Source of the DNA: Exophiala sp. HKRS030
Lineage: Eukaryota; Ascomycota; Eurotiomycetes; Chaetothyriales; Herpotrichiellaceae
Length of the DNA stretch: 64,000 nt
Assembly: GCA_023897205.1 (NCBI GenBank)
Contig: JAHWDD010000002.1
Span: 310,001-374,000, forward strand
Direction of reading: 5' to 3'
This document shows positions 45,040 through 55,210 of this stretch, piece by piece. The notes beneath the pieces are model-generated. The model was not told the DNA's origin, made no database searches, and saw only the letters and a program-made list of their open reading frames with translations. The first letter of the stretch is position 1. Each line of letters begins with the position of its first letter. Made by a program: the position numbers and the translations under genes.

Positions 45040-48000
45040 CTACAATCGCAATGGTCTATTACCAACCCTCAACCCCAATCCCAAGCCCAACCCTTGACTT
45101 GATACGTCAGATGATTCTTTCTGAGATGTCGGTGTATATGCACGACCTCTTGATGAGCTTCCACTTCTGACACCGTTGATATCACTCTCAACCCCTTCTC
45201 GAATATGACGGGTACGGGCATTTCTAGTATCCCATCGTCCACTACTCACAGCCCTTTCCAAATTCCTCACAAGCGGCGAAGGATAACTACCACGCACGTC
45301 TCCCGCACTCGCATCTACAGTCTCCAAATGATCGTGGGAATCCATTTCCCCATAGACACGTCTACTTCCATGTCCACGTCCATGCCACTTTGGTAGTCCA
45401 CTGTCCATCGACGGCGGAGGCGCGCGTGACCGAGTCGTCGAAAATTGTCGTTTTGTTTCTGTTTGGACTTCCCATAATGATTCTGGACCTTCAAATTTAC
45501 GTGGACCGAGGAGTGGCGGTGGCGAATTCTGCACGTCATAACGGCGGTATTGGAAATGCTGCTTATTGCAATCTCTTGCCTCGTTGTTCGGCCGTGGTCG
45601 CAGAGGAGCATGTTGAGGAAATGGTCGCAGCCCTAAATGTGTGCCACCACCGACAAGTGTGGACGTCGGTGTATCTTCTGGATTTGAGTCGCCGGCCCAA
45701 TCTATGTCACCGCCACCTACGCTGTCGTCTTCCCAGATCGAACCTGCGCCCGTGGACATGTTTGATGGAGAATTCGAGGGTTGTCGAGAACGAGCCGAGG
45801 TGGTCGACACTGGTGGTGCAGATTCGTGTGTCGATTTCGTCCCAGGCATCGTCTTTTCAAGGATGGGTGATATTGTCAGCATGCTAGATGCACAGCTTGA
45901 CCTACATAATCCGGAATGCATATGTTGACCGACGCCGTCCTTGTGACATGGCCGAGATCTGAAACTGGTGTAGCTATCAAGTCTATTCTCCGAATTCAAA
46001 CTTCGCATGAGCATGACCGATCTGCGGAGATCGAGCTCCCCGGATTTGAGATGTTCTTTGCTTGTATAAATGTGTCCAGTCGGGGTCTTGTGCTGCAATG
46101 GACTCTCACCTTGTGAGAGCTCAAGATTCCCTATCCCTGCTGTACAATGGCCACGTGGACCTTTGACCAGTGACTTGCGTGGATACAATGCTGAGCTCTT
46201 CAGAGCTGGAGATGGCAGAATAGGCGAGTCAAACGGCTGAGGTAGATTGTGTTCGGACGGAGGCGTGCTATTGAGGCGGATGTCATGCCGCGCACTGGGC
46301 GAAAGCGGCATTTGCGGCGGTGATGGGTGTTTGACCGAGTAGTCACTCGGGATATTACCGAATATGTCGGAATCAGGGCGTGGCATATCCAATGTCATGA
46401 TGGCTGGAGACTGTATGTATTGTTTTCGTGGCGCTCGGACGAGGGTCGGCGTTAGAATCGGCAGATTATGAAATGGTGATTGTATGGGGACAGATCTCGG
46501 TGAAGAGTCAAACATGAATGCCTCTTCGTCCATCTTGATTGTCGGCCGTGATTGAAAACCTGAAACGGAATGATGAAGTTGCCGTTCTGCTCGAAGGGGC
46601 TGGTCTTCCAGCACTTCTGGCAGGTTGTTGATCCGTTTCGATTTGGGAGTCGGAACTGGAAGATTAGTAATTCGGACGCAGTGTTGGCGTTTGTGTCCCT
46701 TCTTGGGGCTCTCCAGAGGTGAGAAAGACTCCCGGGCCTTTGCAAATTCACCTCGCAAATCCCATTGCAAAGGATTTGCTGTCGCGACCGAAGCCGGCCT
46801 CCTCAATTCACTGATGGTATCCTCTCTTTCATTGTTCGATACGAGTGAGTCACTTGCCGCACGCCATTGCGTGGCTCTGGAAGGTTCAATCATGCAGCGC
46901 CTAGCGCTCCATCCCGCGCGTGTTTTAAGCACTTTGAGCTTCACAGGACTATCCCAGTGGCTCGCATCAATAGTCTTGAAGGAGTCTTCCCGAATGATGA
47001 CGGCCGGAACAGATCGGGAAACAGGATTCTCTTCACTGTTGTGAGGACTTGTATCAATCATGTCAAAGCTTGCATGAATTGAATGAAGACTTGGCTTGAC
47101 AGCCCGCAGTGTATCAACTGTAGCTCGTCCTGGTTTAGATTGGAGTCGCGGCGCTGGGCTCTTGGATCTGGGGTCAAGTCCGAAGTCGCAACCGGGAAGG
47201 CGTTGGTGTTCACCATCACAGAATATGTGCCTCTCGGGTTCAAAGCTGGTGGCGGATTCGGTGTCATCATGCGAATATTCGTATCTTGGACCTTGAAGTA
47301 GCTCGCGGTTGTGGGCAACGCTGGTTACTTTCGCAGACCTCGTATGCTCTGTGGGCGATGAAGGATTACTGCTATTGACTACCCTGATGAGTGGGTGAGG
47401 TCCAGAATGACCTGAAGCAGTATTTCGCCCACCCATCCTCATTAGCATGCTGGCGCGTGCAGCCATTGAAAGAACTTCGGTCGGAGCAGCATCAGGTCGG
47501 CCCTTCGAACCGGTCAGAGGCCATTGAATAGAGAGCTGTCTTTCTGGTTTTCGAATGACATTGAATGAACAAGCTTCATCTGCAATTTCTGTCACGAGAG
47601 GAGGGGAGTGTTCTGAATCCGTAAGCTCGATGATAGCCGAGAGGGGCGAGTTCTGTGCCGTTTCGCATGGCATGACTTTTTGTATGCACTTCTGTCTCCG
47701 TGTTTTGGGTATAACCAGTGAATGCCCTATGAACGACCGTTTGATGCCTCTCTTATCGTTCCGGACCAGAAGCATTCTATCAGGATCATGCAACGCTCGC
47801 GATCTTGCCTGGTCATCCCCTTCGTCCTCAGTCGTGAGATCTCTACTGCTGCCAATGGATACGATACCATACGGCATCTGTACGAGGCTGAGATTCTTGT
47901 CAGGTAGAGTAACATCAGAATAATTTTTATCATTTGCGTTGAGATTCGGTCGATGATATGCTGTGAGATGCCTTGCAAGATGATGACTGCCAAGAAGGTT

Positions 48001-48105
48001 GCGATGTCGTCGACGTTCAACCCGAACGGCCAACAAGACGCCGGCGATGGTGCAGACTGCGGCTGCTGCAACCGCCACAACGATGATCAGCCATACGGGC
48101 CACAT
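45040..48105 (-). CDS. Orphan membrane-anchored protein, 1021 residues, mostly disordered
   Basis: A single exon open frame. The N-terminus MWPVWLIIVVAVAAAAV and TIAGVLLAV make one membrane helix (about residues 4-27) followed directly by RVERRRHR, which by the positive-inside rule leaves the long remainder in the cytosol. The remainder has no recognised domain. It is rich in Ser, Pro, Arg and His with many SP/TP sites (SPRSVP, SPLESPKKG), so is probably a phosphorylated scaffold. The absence of stops over 3 kb, the clean start and a divergent promoter with the next gene support a real gene. Similar single-helix proteins occur at fungal septa and plasma membrane, but I cannot name the family. 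Confidence 0.8.
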   Translation of the reverse strand: MWPVWLIIVVAVAAAAVCTIAGVLLAVRVERRRHRNLLGSHHLARHLTAYHRPNLNANDKNYSDVTLPDKNLSLVQMPYGIVSIGSSRDLTTEDEGDDQARSRALHDPDRMLLVRNDKRGIKRSFIGHSLVIPKTRRQKCIQKVMPCETAQNSPLSAIIELTDSEHSPPLVTEIADEACSFNVIRKPERQLSIQWPLTGSKGRPDAAPTEVLSMAARASMLMRMGGRNTASGHSGPHPLIRVVNSSNPSSPTEHTRSAKVTSVAHNRELLQGPRYEYSHDDTESATSFEPERHIFCDGEHQRLPGCDFGLDPRSKSPAPRLQSKPGRATVDTLRAVKPSLHSIHASFDMIDTSPHNSEENPVSRSVPAVIIREDSFKTIDASHWDSPVKLKVLKTRAGWSARRCMIEPSRATQWRAASDSLVSNNEREDTISELRRPASVATANPLQWDLRGEFAKARESFSPLESPKKGHKRQHCVRITNLPVPTPKSKRINNLPEVLEDQPLRAERQLHHSVSGFQSRPTIKMDEEAFMFDSSPRSVPIQSPFHNLPILTPTLVRAPRKQYIQSPAIMTLDMPRPDSDIFGNIPSDYSVKHPSPPQMPLSPSARHDIRLNSTPPSEHNLPQPFDSPILPSPALKSSALYPRKSLVKGPRGHCTAGIGNLELSQGESPLQHKTPTGHIYTSKEHLKSGELDLRRSVMLMRSLNSENRLDSYTSFRSRPCHKDGVGQHMHSGLCRSSCASSMLTISPILEKTMPGTKSTHESAPPVSTTSARSRQPSNSPSNMSTGAGSIWEDDSVGGGDIDWAGDSNPEDTPTSTLVGGGTHLGLRPFPQHAPLRPRPNNEARDCNKQHFQYRRYDVQNSPPPLLGPRKFEGPESLWEVQTETKRQFSTTRSRAPPPSMDSGLPKWHGRGHGSRRVYGEMDSHDHLETVDASAGDVRGSYPSPLVRNLERAVSSGRWDTRNARTRHIREGVESDINGVRSGSSSRGRAYTPTSQKESSDVSSQGLGLGLGLRVGNRPLRL

Positions 48106-48918
48106 TGTCGACCTCTCTCAACAGTAAAGTTTGCGAATTGTATCATGTTGAAAGTCGGTGAGGCTTTCATTGTGAGCTTTCAACGAGTTTCGCGTGTCCT
48201 GGCTCTGGAATGTGGGAGATTGGGTTAACAGACGGTCGGGCAAAACAAGCACGCTCGGATGGAATGTGGTCCAGAAGCCGCCTCCAAACTCACACAGCAT
48301 ACTCGAACCGATTTGCAATTATCGGTGCGAATGCTCGTCCCTTGGTACCCATAAGGCTACGGGGACGTGCTCACCTCGACTCAGATTTTCAAGAGGGTGA
48401 TCTGCAAATGCGACCTTATCGCTGGGCCGTGTGGGCCATTTTCGTCACTGGAGACGGCCAACACAGAGAATGGCGTCAATATATGGATACGCTGATACAC
48501 ACACATGTGGCCGGATTCAACAAGTTGTCAATTGTATGAATTGCGATGCTTTTGTTGCGAATTTCCTTCGGCAATATATGAAGCTTTGGGGAAGAAGGAA
48601 TCATCACTTTCGTGTAGGTGAATATTGACCACCACATACATCGACATCCGTAGTTCAGTCAGCGAAAGAAGAAGTCGGCCGGTGGTCACCGCCAGACTGA
48701 TTAATCCATAAATCAAATAATCTTTTTGCAGGACTCCATCTGCCTGACGGCAACACTTTGCCTTGACGGGAATGGAGCAGGCCAGCGTACGTGGATGTGA
48801 AATCTCATCAAATATATATAGACAGTTGTACTATAATTCTCTGTGAATTTTCTCTTCGACATTTGTCATCTCCTGTTCTCTCACATTAAACCATCGTCAA
48901 TTCTTACCCCTAGCCACC
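48106..48918. promoter_or_regulatory. Divergent promoter with TATA element for the SDR
   Basis: 813 bp between two starts. TATATATA at 48813-48820 lies about 100 bp before the SDR start, and a CT-rich leader (about 48850-48900) follows. The left part serves the orphan membrane protein. Confidence 0.55.
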
Positions 48919-49837
48919 ATGGACGACGCACTCAATGGCGGTAATTTCAAACACTACAACACCGAGGCTCCCAAGTCGAAATTGGTCATGCCTTTGTTCT
49001 CGTTGAAGGGCAAAACGGCAATCATCTCTGGTGCCGGTGCCGGTATCGGTCTTTCAGTCGCTCGGGGATATGCCGAAGCTGGCGCAAATGTCGCAATCTG
49101 GTATCACAGCAATAAGAAAGCACCTGAACGTGCCGCGGATATCGAGAAGGAGTTTGGTGTCAAGTGTATGTATACGATAGAGACCAATATCACAGAATCG
49201 ATTGAGAATGACTAACACATCCTCAGGCAAAGCATATCAGGTTGACGTACGGGATGCAAAGGCTGTTGATGAGGCCATTGTTTCTCAAGTGAAGGAATTC
49301 AACAACAGATTAGATATCTTCGTGGCTAACGCTGGTATTCCATGGACCCAAGGAGACATGATCGGGGGCGAACTTGATCACTACCAGAACGTCGTCAAGA
49401 TCGATATTGACGGCGTCTTCTATTGCGCCCGAACAGCCGGCCGCATCTGGCGAGAACAGAAGAAGAACAAGCTGGAGAACTTCAACTATGGCAAATTCAT
49501 TGCGACGGCGAGTATGAGCGGCCACATTGTCAATTTCCCTCAACTTCAAAGTGCATATAACGGCGCAAAGGCAGCGGTCCGGCACCTGTGCAGTTCTCTT
49601 GCTGTTGAATGGGTTCAATTTGCCCGTGCGAACAGTATCAGTCCTGGGTATATTGCCACAGAGATCAGCAACTTCGTGCCTCCCGAGACCAAGAACATCT
49701 GGAGAGACAAGATCCCCATGGGTCGTGAAGGGGAGCCTATTGAGTTGGTCGGTGCGTATCTGTATCTTGCGAGTGATGCAAGCTCGTACACCACAGGAAC
49801 CGATATTTTGGTTGATGGAGGATACTGCGCTCCTTAG
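48919..49837 (+). CDS. SDR of the sorbose reductase / NADP-mannitol dehydrogenase type
   Basis: Two exons, 48919-49165 and 49227-49837, give 285 residues. Cofactor loop SGAGAGIG at 37-44, NAG at 117-119, catalytic Ser 178, Tyr 193 and Lys 197 (YNGAK). The blocks ATASMSGHIVNFPQ, ARANSISPGYIATEISNFVP and DASSYTTGTDILVDGGY match fungal NADP-dependent mannitol 2-dehydrogenases and SOU1-type sorbose reductases. These reduce ketoses to polyols in the cytosol. The N-terminal 25 residues (MDDALNGGNFKHYN) extend beyond the usual start. It lies 13 kb from the accessory cluster and need not belong to it. A strong TATA and long CT-rich leader suggest high or inducible expression. Confidence 0.93.
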
Positions 49838-49862
49838 ACGAGATCGACGAGATCGACGAGAT
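49837..49862 (+). repeat. GACGAGATC tandem repeat immediately after the SDR stop
   Basis: Nearly three 9-bp units begin at the last base of the stop codon. The unit is open in frame, so loss of the stop would extend the protein by DEI repeats. Confidence 0.85.
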
Positions 49863-50162
49863 ATTGCAATTGGATCCCGATTTTCCGTATCACCATGTGC
49901 ACCGTAGTGTTACCAAAACCTTTCAATGAGAGTGTGTGGGAGCCAGATCCGAAGTTTGATGAACATATGTTTGGCACTCACCGACCGACCCCCTCTTAAC
50001 GGCTGTAGCTGCTGATGTGGGCCGGACATGCAACTTCAGGCGAAAGTAATTCGAATACGGTTGTTGAATTGAGGAAGGTCGTTAAGTGTGAGACGCGCTG
50101 TAACGTGAGATATTGTGTTTTGAGGAGTTGCTGCTTGAGGACGGTGCCGAGTGCATCGTCTC
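49838..50162. other. Convergent 3' flanks
   Basis: 325 bp between the SDR stop and the stop of the next small gene; apart from the 9-bp repeat, nothing is seen. Confidence 0.45.
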
Positions 50163-50636
50163 CTAATCAGTGGTGATCCGTGGATTCGAGGCCCGTCTCC
50201 GTGCTATCCCACTCTCTCGAACCTCTCCAAGTTCAACAATACTAAGTCGAACCTCACGAGGTCTGATACGTTGTTGAATTTGATCTGTATGAGGATCACA
50301 TGACTGGATGGGTGGAATATCGTGAACCTCCTTCTTCCAACGTCCCTGGCAACGTTGACCTTCCATGTCTGGTTCGAATGCCTGTCTTTCTGGATTCAAG
50401 ATAGATTTGCAGCATGAACAACTCTTGAACTTGAGAGCCTCCACATAGCGATACCCAAGAAAAGCGGTGACAATGGCGAAGGCCAAAACAAAGACCACGA
50501 GGAAAATTGTTGAGTGCCAGGTCTTGAAGGGCTCGTCGAGAAAGGGAATCGGCTGAGTTGTTACATTTTGGCAGCTTAACCTTCCTTTGAAGAAGCATGG
50601 CCTAGAGAAGTTCATTTTCGAGGGTGAATCAGACAT
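50163..50636 (-). CDS. Small single-pass membrane protein, unknown
   Basis: A 157-residue frame from ATG 50636. A lumenal or outside part with N-x-T (QNVTTQ) is followed by one membrane helix (HSTIFLVVFVLAFAIVTAFLGYRYV), then a Cys-rich stretch (KSCSCCKS) just inside, which could be palmitoylated or bind metal, and a basic tail. An in-frame ATG at 50804 would add 56 residues containing further hydrophobic sequence; I chose the start that leaves a simple topology. Intron structure and expression are unknown, so the gene is only moderately supported. Confidence 0.5.
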   Translation of the reverse strand: MSDSPSKMNFSRPCFFKGRLSCQNVTTQPIPFLDEPFKTWHSTIFLVVFVLAFAIVTAFLGYRYVEALKFKSCSCCKSILNPERQAFEPDMEGQRCQGRWKKEVHDIPPIQSCDPHTDQIQQRIRPREVRLSIVELGEVRESGIARRRASNPRITTD

Positions 50637-50808
50637 CAACGCCAAATTCGGAGTCGTAGAAACGAGGGGAAGAGGTTTGTAGGCCAAATCGGCGACGATG
50701 AACGTGAGGGCTCTCAAGCACCATTCAGAGTGGTGAGTGACAAGTGAGGTGTACATCAGTGGTGAGGTGAAGTTGAGGCACAAAAGGTGCACGCAGGTGC
50801 GCACTTTC

Positions 50809-50829
50809 CTTCACTTCACTTCACTTCAC
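50809..50829 (+). repeat. CTTCA tandem repeat
   Basis: Four perfect pentamers, the last overlapping the end of the small gene at 50821-51391, where they supply its stop codon. Confidence 0.85.
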
Positions 50830-51391
50830 ATTCAGGCCGCCAAATGCTCGATCCAATTCTTCTCCTTCTCTGCTGGGTGACATGGTAGGAGCAGAAATAG
50901 AATTTGCAGGATGTGCATCCAACAGCCCTTGGTCGTTCTCTTGTTTGGACTGGGCTTTGGTAGGTTCGAGTATTTTTTCGGTACGATCTAACCACCCAGG
51001 AGCAACTCTTCGCTTTTCTGCAAGGTCCCGGTCTTTGATGTTTTGTTCCCAGTCTCTTATGGCTTTCTCTGCTGCATCGGCACTTTTTTGAAGATGGGCT
51101 TGGAGGGCTTTGCATGAGTTGGCGATGTCTTCTGGGTGTGCAGAGTGTCCAGATGACGATACGACATACTTGGGCTTCCCTTCACCATTTTCCGCTATGA
51201 TGGAAGAGGGCAAAGAGGTAGGAACAGAGCGATATGTATATGGCAGTGTGACAGCAGTCGGGAGGGACAGGAAAGGCGAGACGGTCAATGGGACCTGGGC
51301 CAGCAATGGATGAGGCTCTGGTTGCAGCAGTCAGCTTCAGAACTCCCTTGTCAAATATGGTCATGCAGGGCATACTCGTTGTGTCAAACAT
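50821..51391 (-). CDS. Small conserved-looking protein, 156 residues, unknown
   Basis: Proposed exons are 51391-51295 and 51194-50821 with a 100-nt intron. The acceptor has a strong pyrimidine tract and CATAG, but the donor (CAG/GTCCCA) is weak, so the first exon is tentative; the phase does fit. The protein starts MFDTTSMPCMTIFDKG. The body is a charged helix (CKALQAHLQKSADAAEKAIRD), then RRVAPGWLDRTEKILEP, and the end is AFGGLNVK. The regular helix and absence of repeats favour a real, compact protein. I do not recognise the family. Confidence 0.55.
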
Positions 51392-52410
51392 GGCCCTAGA
51401 TTGCAACAAGCACCATCAGAATAAAACACAGAAGCGCCCAATCTCGGAATGTCGCAGAAGGAGGGATACAAGCAGGTGTTGATAGGACTGGGGAATTAAT
51501 TACGAGGAGATGCAATGCACATGCCTCGGCGTCGGCGAGAGACGAACTAGAGTCTTACTGGTTGGTTTGCTTGGGCGGCACCTACAGTACGGAGTAGAAC
51601 CTCACAAAGTATCAGGATGGACTGAGGTACTTGTAGAGGTAGATACCTGAGATACATGAGGGTTTGCTAAATTGCGCATGGAATGTACGGAGGACGAATG
51701 CTCGTGTTTGCTGTACTATTACTCCGTACTCCGTATATAAATCACATACACATACGGAGTAGAGACACATACTCGTAATACCTCGTACGGATACACCGTA
51801 CTGTATATTTCGCCTACTGTGCGAAGGCCCCCCCCTCTTTTCTCTTGTATTATCTCACCAGGTCAGATCTTTTGGAGCATGAAAGACCAAAGTTCTTCTT
51901 CTCGCCCCTCTTGTCAAGCTCATTATTAGCCTCAGGAGTCTTTCGGTGTCCAGAATTAAAACGCCTTCAGCCCTGAAGAAAGCACTATTCCATTTTCAAT
52001 CAATTGCTTCTCCTTCCACCTGCGCTACCATCATCGACTCCTACAGTACAACATCAGCCCCCAATAATAAATTCTATTGCTCACTCCTCCATATCTCAAT
52101 CTTTCAGCTCCTACTTCTACACCATCCAGATTTATCATTCCCTCCGATTCCTACCTTCGCAACCCGGTGCGCAGGCTGCCCTCTCTGTGTCGCTGTTTGC
52201 CTCTCGCCGTGCGTGCCACCTTGACGTCCGTCACGACTTTCCTCCCACGACTCTACGTTTGACACGCCTCTCTGTCTCTGTGCGGACTTTGCTATCCTTG
52301 GATCTTAGCTCTATTAATTGCTCCTGGTGTGGGCCTCCAATTGCGCTGTCCTTGACGGTCGCAGCGTCTCAAGACAAAACCTTGCGCTCGAAGCGCAGCC
52401 AATTCTCATA
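51392..52410. promoter_or_regulatory. Calcineurin promoter and leader with clustered TACGGAGTA elements
   Basis: 1019 bp divergent region. Four copies of TACGGAGTA or its reverse complement occur at 51588-51596, 51720-51728, 51727-51735 and 51753-51761, the middle two overlapping. A long CT-rich leader (about 51830-52400) precedes the calcineurin start. Confidence 0.6.
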
Positions 52411-54261
52411 ATGGATGGGCCGTTGGCGAAGGCGGTGGTGGACAAGAAGCCAGTCCCAGAGATTGATTTCACCTTGCATATCATGGAAGATGGCTCACAG
52501 GTGAGCACTCAAGAGAGAGTCTGCAAGGGTGAGAACCAATCGACTATTGTCTCGTGCTCCTCATGCTGATACCCGGAGGCAGATGTCCAAGCCCCCGCCA
52601 TGCAAGTTCCTACCAACGAACAATTCTGGTCGCCTACCGATTCATCGAAACCCAATCTCGCTTTTCTCAAACAACATTTCTATCGCGAAGGACGTTTGAC
52701 GGAAGAGCAAGCACTATGGATCATCAGTGAAGGCGCCAAAGTACTGAAGGCCGAACCCAACTTGTTGGAGATGGACGCCCCTATCACCGTCTGTGGGGAT
52801 GTCCACGGCCAGTATTTCGACCTGATGAAGTTGTTCGAGGTTGGAGGGGATCCATCTGAAACCCGTTATCTGTTTTTGGGCGACTACGTTGATCGAGGCT
52901 ACTTCAGTATCGAGGTGAGTTCCCTTCAGGTCCTGAGTATACGTATAGAAACTGACTTTTTCAGTGTGTTCTCTATCTGTGGGCGCTGAAGATTTGGTAT
53001 CCCGATACTCTGTGGCTGCTGCGCGGCAATCATGAGTGTCGACATCTCACAGACTACTTCACATTCAAGCTCGAGTGCAAACACAAATACTCAGAGAAGA
53101 TCTACGATGCCTGCATGGACTCTTTCTGCGCCCTGCCATTGGCTGCGGTTATGAACAAGCAGTTTCTGTGTATCCATGGTGGCCTCAGCCCGGAGTTACA
53201 TACCTTGGATGACATCAAAAGGGCAGGTGATTCCACATCGGATGGAATGACAAATGCTGACCTTTCTAGATTGACCGCTTTCGAGAACCTCCTACACACG
53301 GTCTCATGTGCGACATTCTGTGGGCTGATCCTCTAGAGGAATTTGGACAAGAAAAGACCGGGGAATACTACGTTCACAACCATGTTCGAGGCTGCTCGTA
53401 CTTCTTCTCATACCCCGCCGCGTGCAATTTCCTGGAAAAGAACAATCTGCTTTCCATCATCAGAGCCCACGAAGCTCAAGACGCTGGCTATCGCATGTAT
53501 CGCAAGACCCGGACCACAGGCTTCCCTAGCGTCATGACCATTTTCAGCGCGCCCAATTATCTCGACGTGTATAACAATAAGGCTGCGGTGCTCAAGTATG
53601 AGAACAACGTAATGAACATTCGACAGTTCAACTGCACCCCTCATCCATATTGGCTCCCCAATTTCATGGACGTCTTTACCTGGTCACTACCTTTCGTGGG
53701 CGAGAAAATCACCGACATGCTCATCGCTATCCTCAACACCTGCTCCAAGGAAGAACTCGAAGAAGACACGCCGAGCGCAAGCATTACCGCTGAAACACCT
53801 CCACTCAGTGAAGCCGAATCTATCGAAGCGAAACGCCGTGCCATCAAAAACAAGATTTTAGCTATTGGTAGACTTTCCCGAGTTTTCCAGGTGCTGAGAG
53901 AAGAATCGGAGCGTGTTACTGAGTTGAAGACGCAATCTGGAGGTCGTCTACCGGCCGGCACCCTGATGCTCGGCGCGGAAGGCATAAAACAGGCCATCCA
54001 CAATTTTGAAGATGCCCGAAAAGTAGACATTCAAAACGAACGCCTCCCCCCATCACCCGAGGAGATTGAGAAGCGAAGTGCAGAGGACAGGAGGGTTGCG
54101 CTCGAAAGAGCCGCTACCGAAGCCGAAAATGATGCCCAACTGCAGGGCGTAGCACGACGAATCAGTTTGTAAGTCTAAACATGACCATGTATCTCGAAGT
54201 ACCGATGCTGACAACAAGCAGTGGCTCAGGTAATCCACGTGGCCATCGCAGGAAGGAATAG
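52411..54261 (+). CDS. cnaA: Calcineurin catalytic subunit A (Ca2+/calmodulin-dependent Ser/Thr phosphatase)
   Basis: Five exons, 52411-52528, 52583-52914, 52965-53222, 53270-54168 and 54222-54261, give 548 residues. Metallophosphatase motifs GDVHGQ, GDYVDRG and GNHE are intact, followed by [11 protein letters not shown]. The calcineurin-B-binding helix ([19 protein letters not shown]), the calmodulin-binding segment ([20 protein letters not shown]) and an acidic autoinhibitory tail follow. The third intron begins with GC (GCAGGT) rather than GT; no GT choice keeps frame. The last small exon replaces a stop in the intron and gives [13 protein letters not shown]. The enzyme dephosphorylates Crz1 and controls stress growth and cell wall. 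Confidence 0.96.
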
Positions 54262-55210
54262 ACTGTTGCCTGGTCCTCGGCGGTCTCTTTGACGCATGTG
54301 GACAAATCATCCTATTGGAACGACAGTACTAGTCACCGGCTTCATCACAAAGGGACAGGGACGACTTGCTGTGACAGACCGAGTGGTCAGCAGCTATTGA
54401 TGACGCTGGTCTGATATGCATGACAGAGGAAACAAAAGTGGATCGAAGGTCGTCATGAAGCTCTAGACTATACAGCTGCTTGGCAGACATTGCTTGTTCA
54501 ATGTTTGGCATAATCATGAGGTTAGGCAGATTTGCATTGTCGAGGCCACCTCTAACCATCTAGTTGCACCCACCAAGGAAGGGACCAACGTCGTAAGCAG
54601 AGAATATAAACACGAGGAAACCGTCTTCTTCTGAGTTTCCTACACATTCAACTTTCTTTCAGTGTCCACGATTTGTAACCCGTATTGAGGTGACTTTAGA
54701 TAATGACTCTGCTATGATGGTAAAATCACTTTACGCGCTCTACTACTGCGTACTGTTGCCGCCCAAGACAACGCGACCAGTTCTTCGCTTACTGAGACCT
54801 TCGGGGGTGATAGTGATAGAAAAAGGGTTACCAGGGAAATGGCCAAAGCGGCAATGGAAAGGACCGACCCGCGTCCAGCATTAATTATCGCCAATTGGTC
54901 GCGTTCATCAACGACTCACTTCTTGTCTCCCTTCACTCTCACTTGTGCCTGAGGCAAACATCTCTCCACTCTCCCATCCTCACTGTCCGATATCATAGAC
55001 AATTGAACTTATAGGATTTTCTCTTCTACCTCAGAGGTGTCTGGGTGTCATACTGATGCGGGTGGGGCATCACCGGCTTCCACACACCAACGGACCCCCG
55101 GCGTCTGGGTGAAACTACCGAGAACAACCTTCCACTTCAATCGCTTCCAAAGGCAGCCGATACACCACATGTCGACTCGACAAGTGCCATAGTCCGCCAA
55201 ACGATCCGAC
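54262..55210. other. Intergenic region, nothing recognised
   Basis: 949 bp between calcineurin and the polymerase gene. No coding signal is supported; the right part is the polymerase promoter and leader. Confidence 0.45.

Noticed and set aside
48919..49837. Membership of the mannitol/sorbose-type SDR in the accessory cluster
   Set aside because: It is separated by RFC3, CTK1, a PLD-fold gene and an orphan, and its family has a known polyol role of its own.
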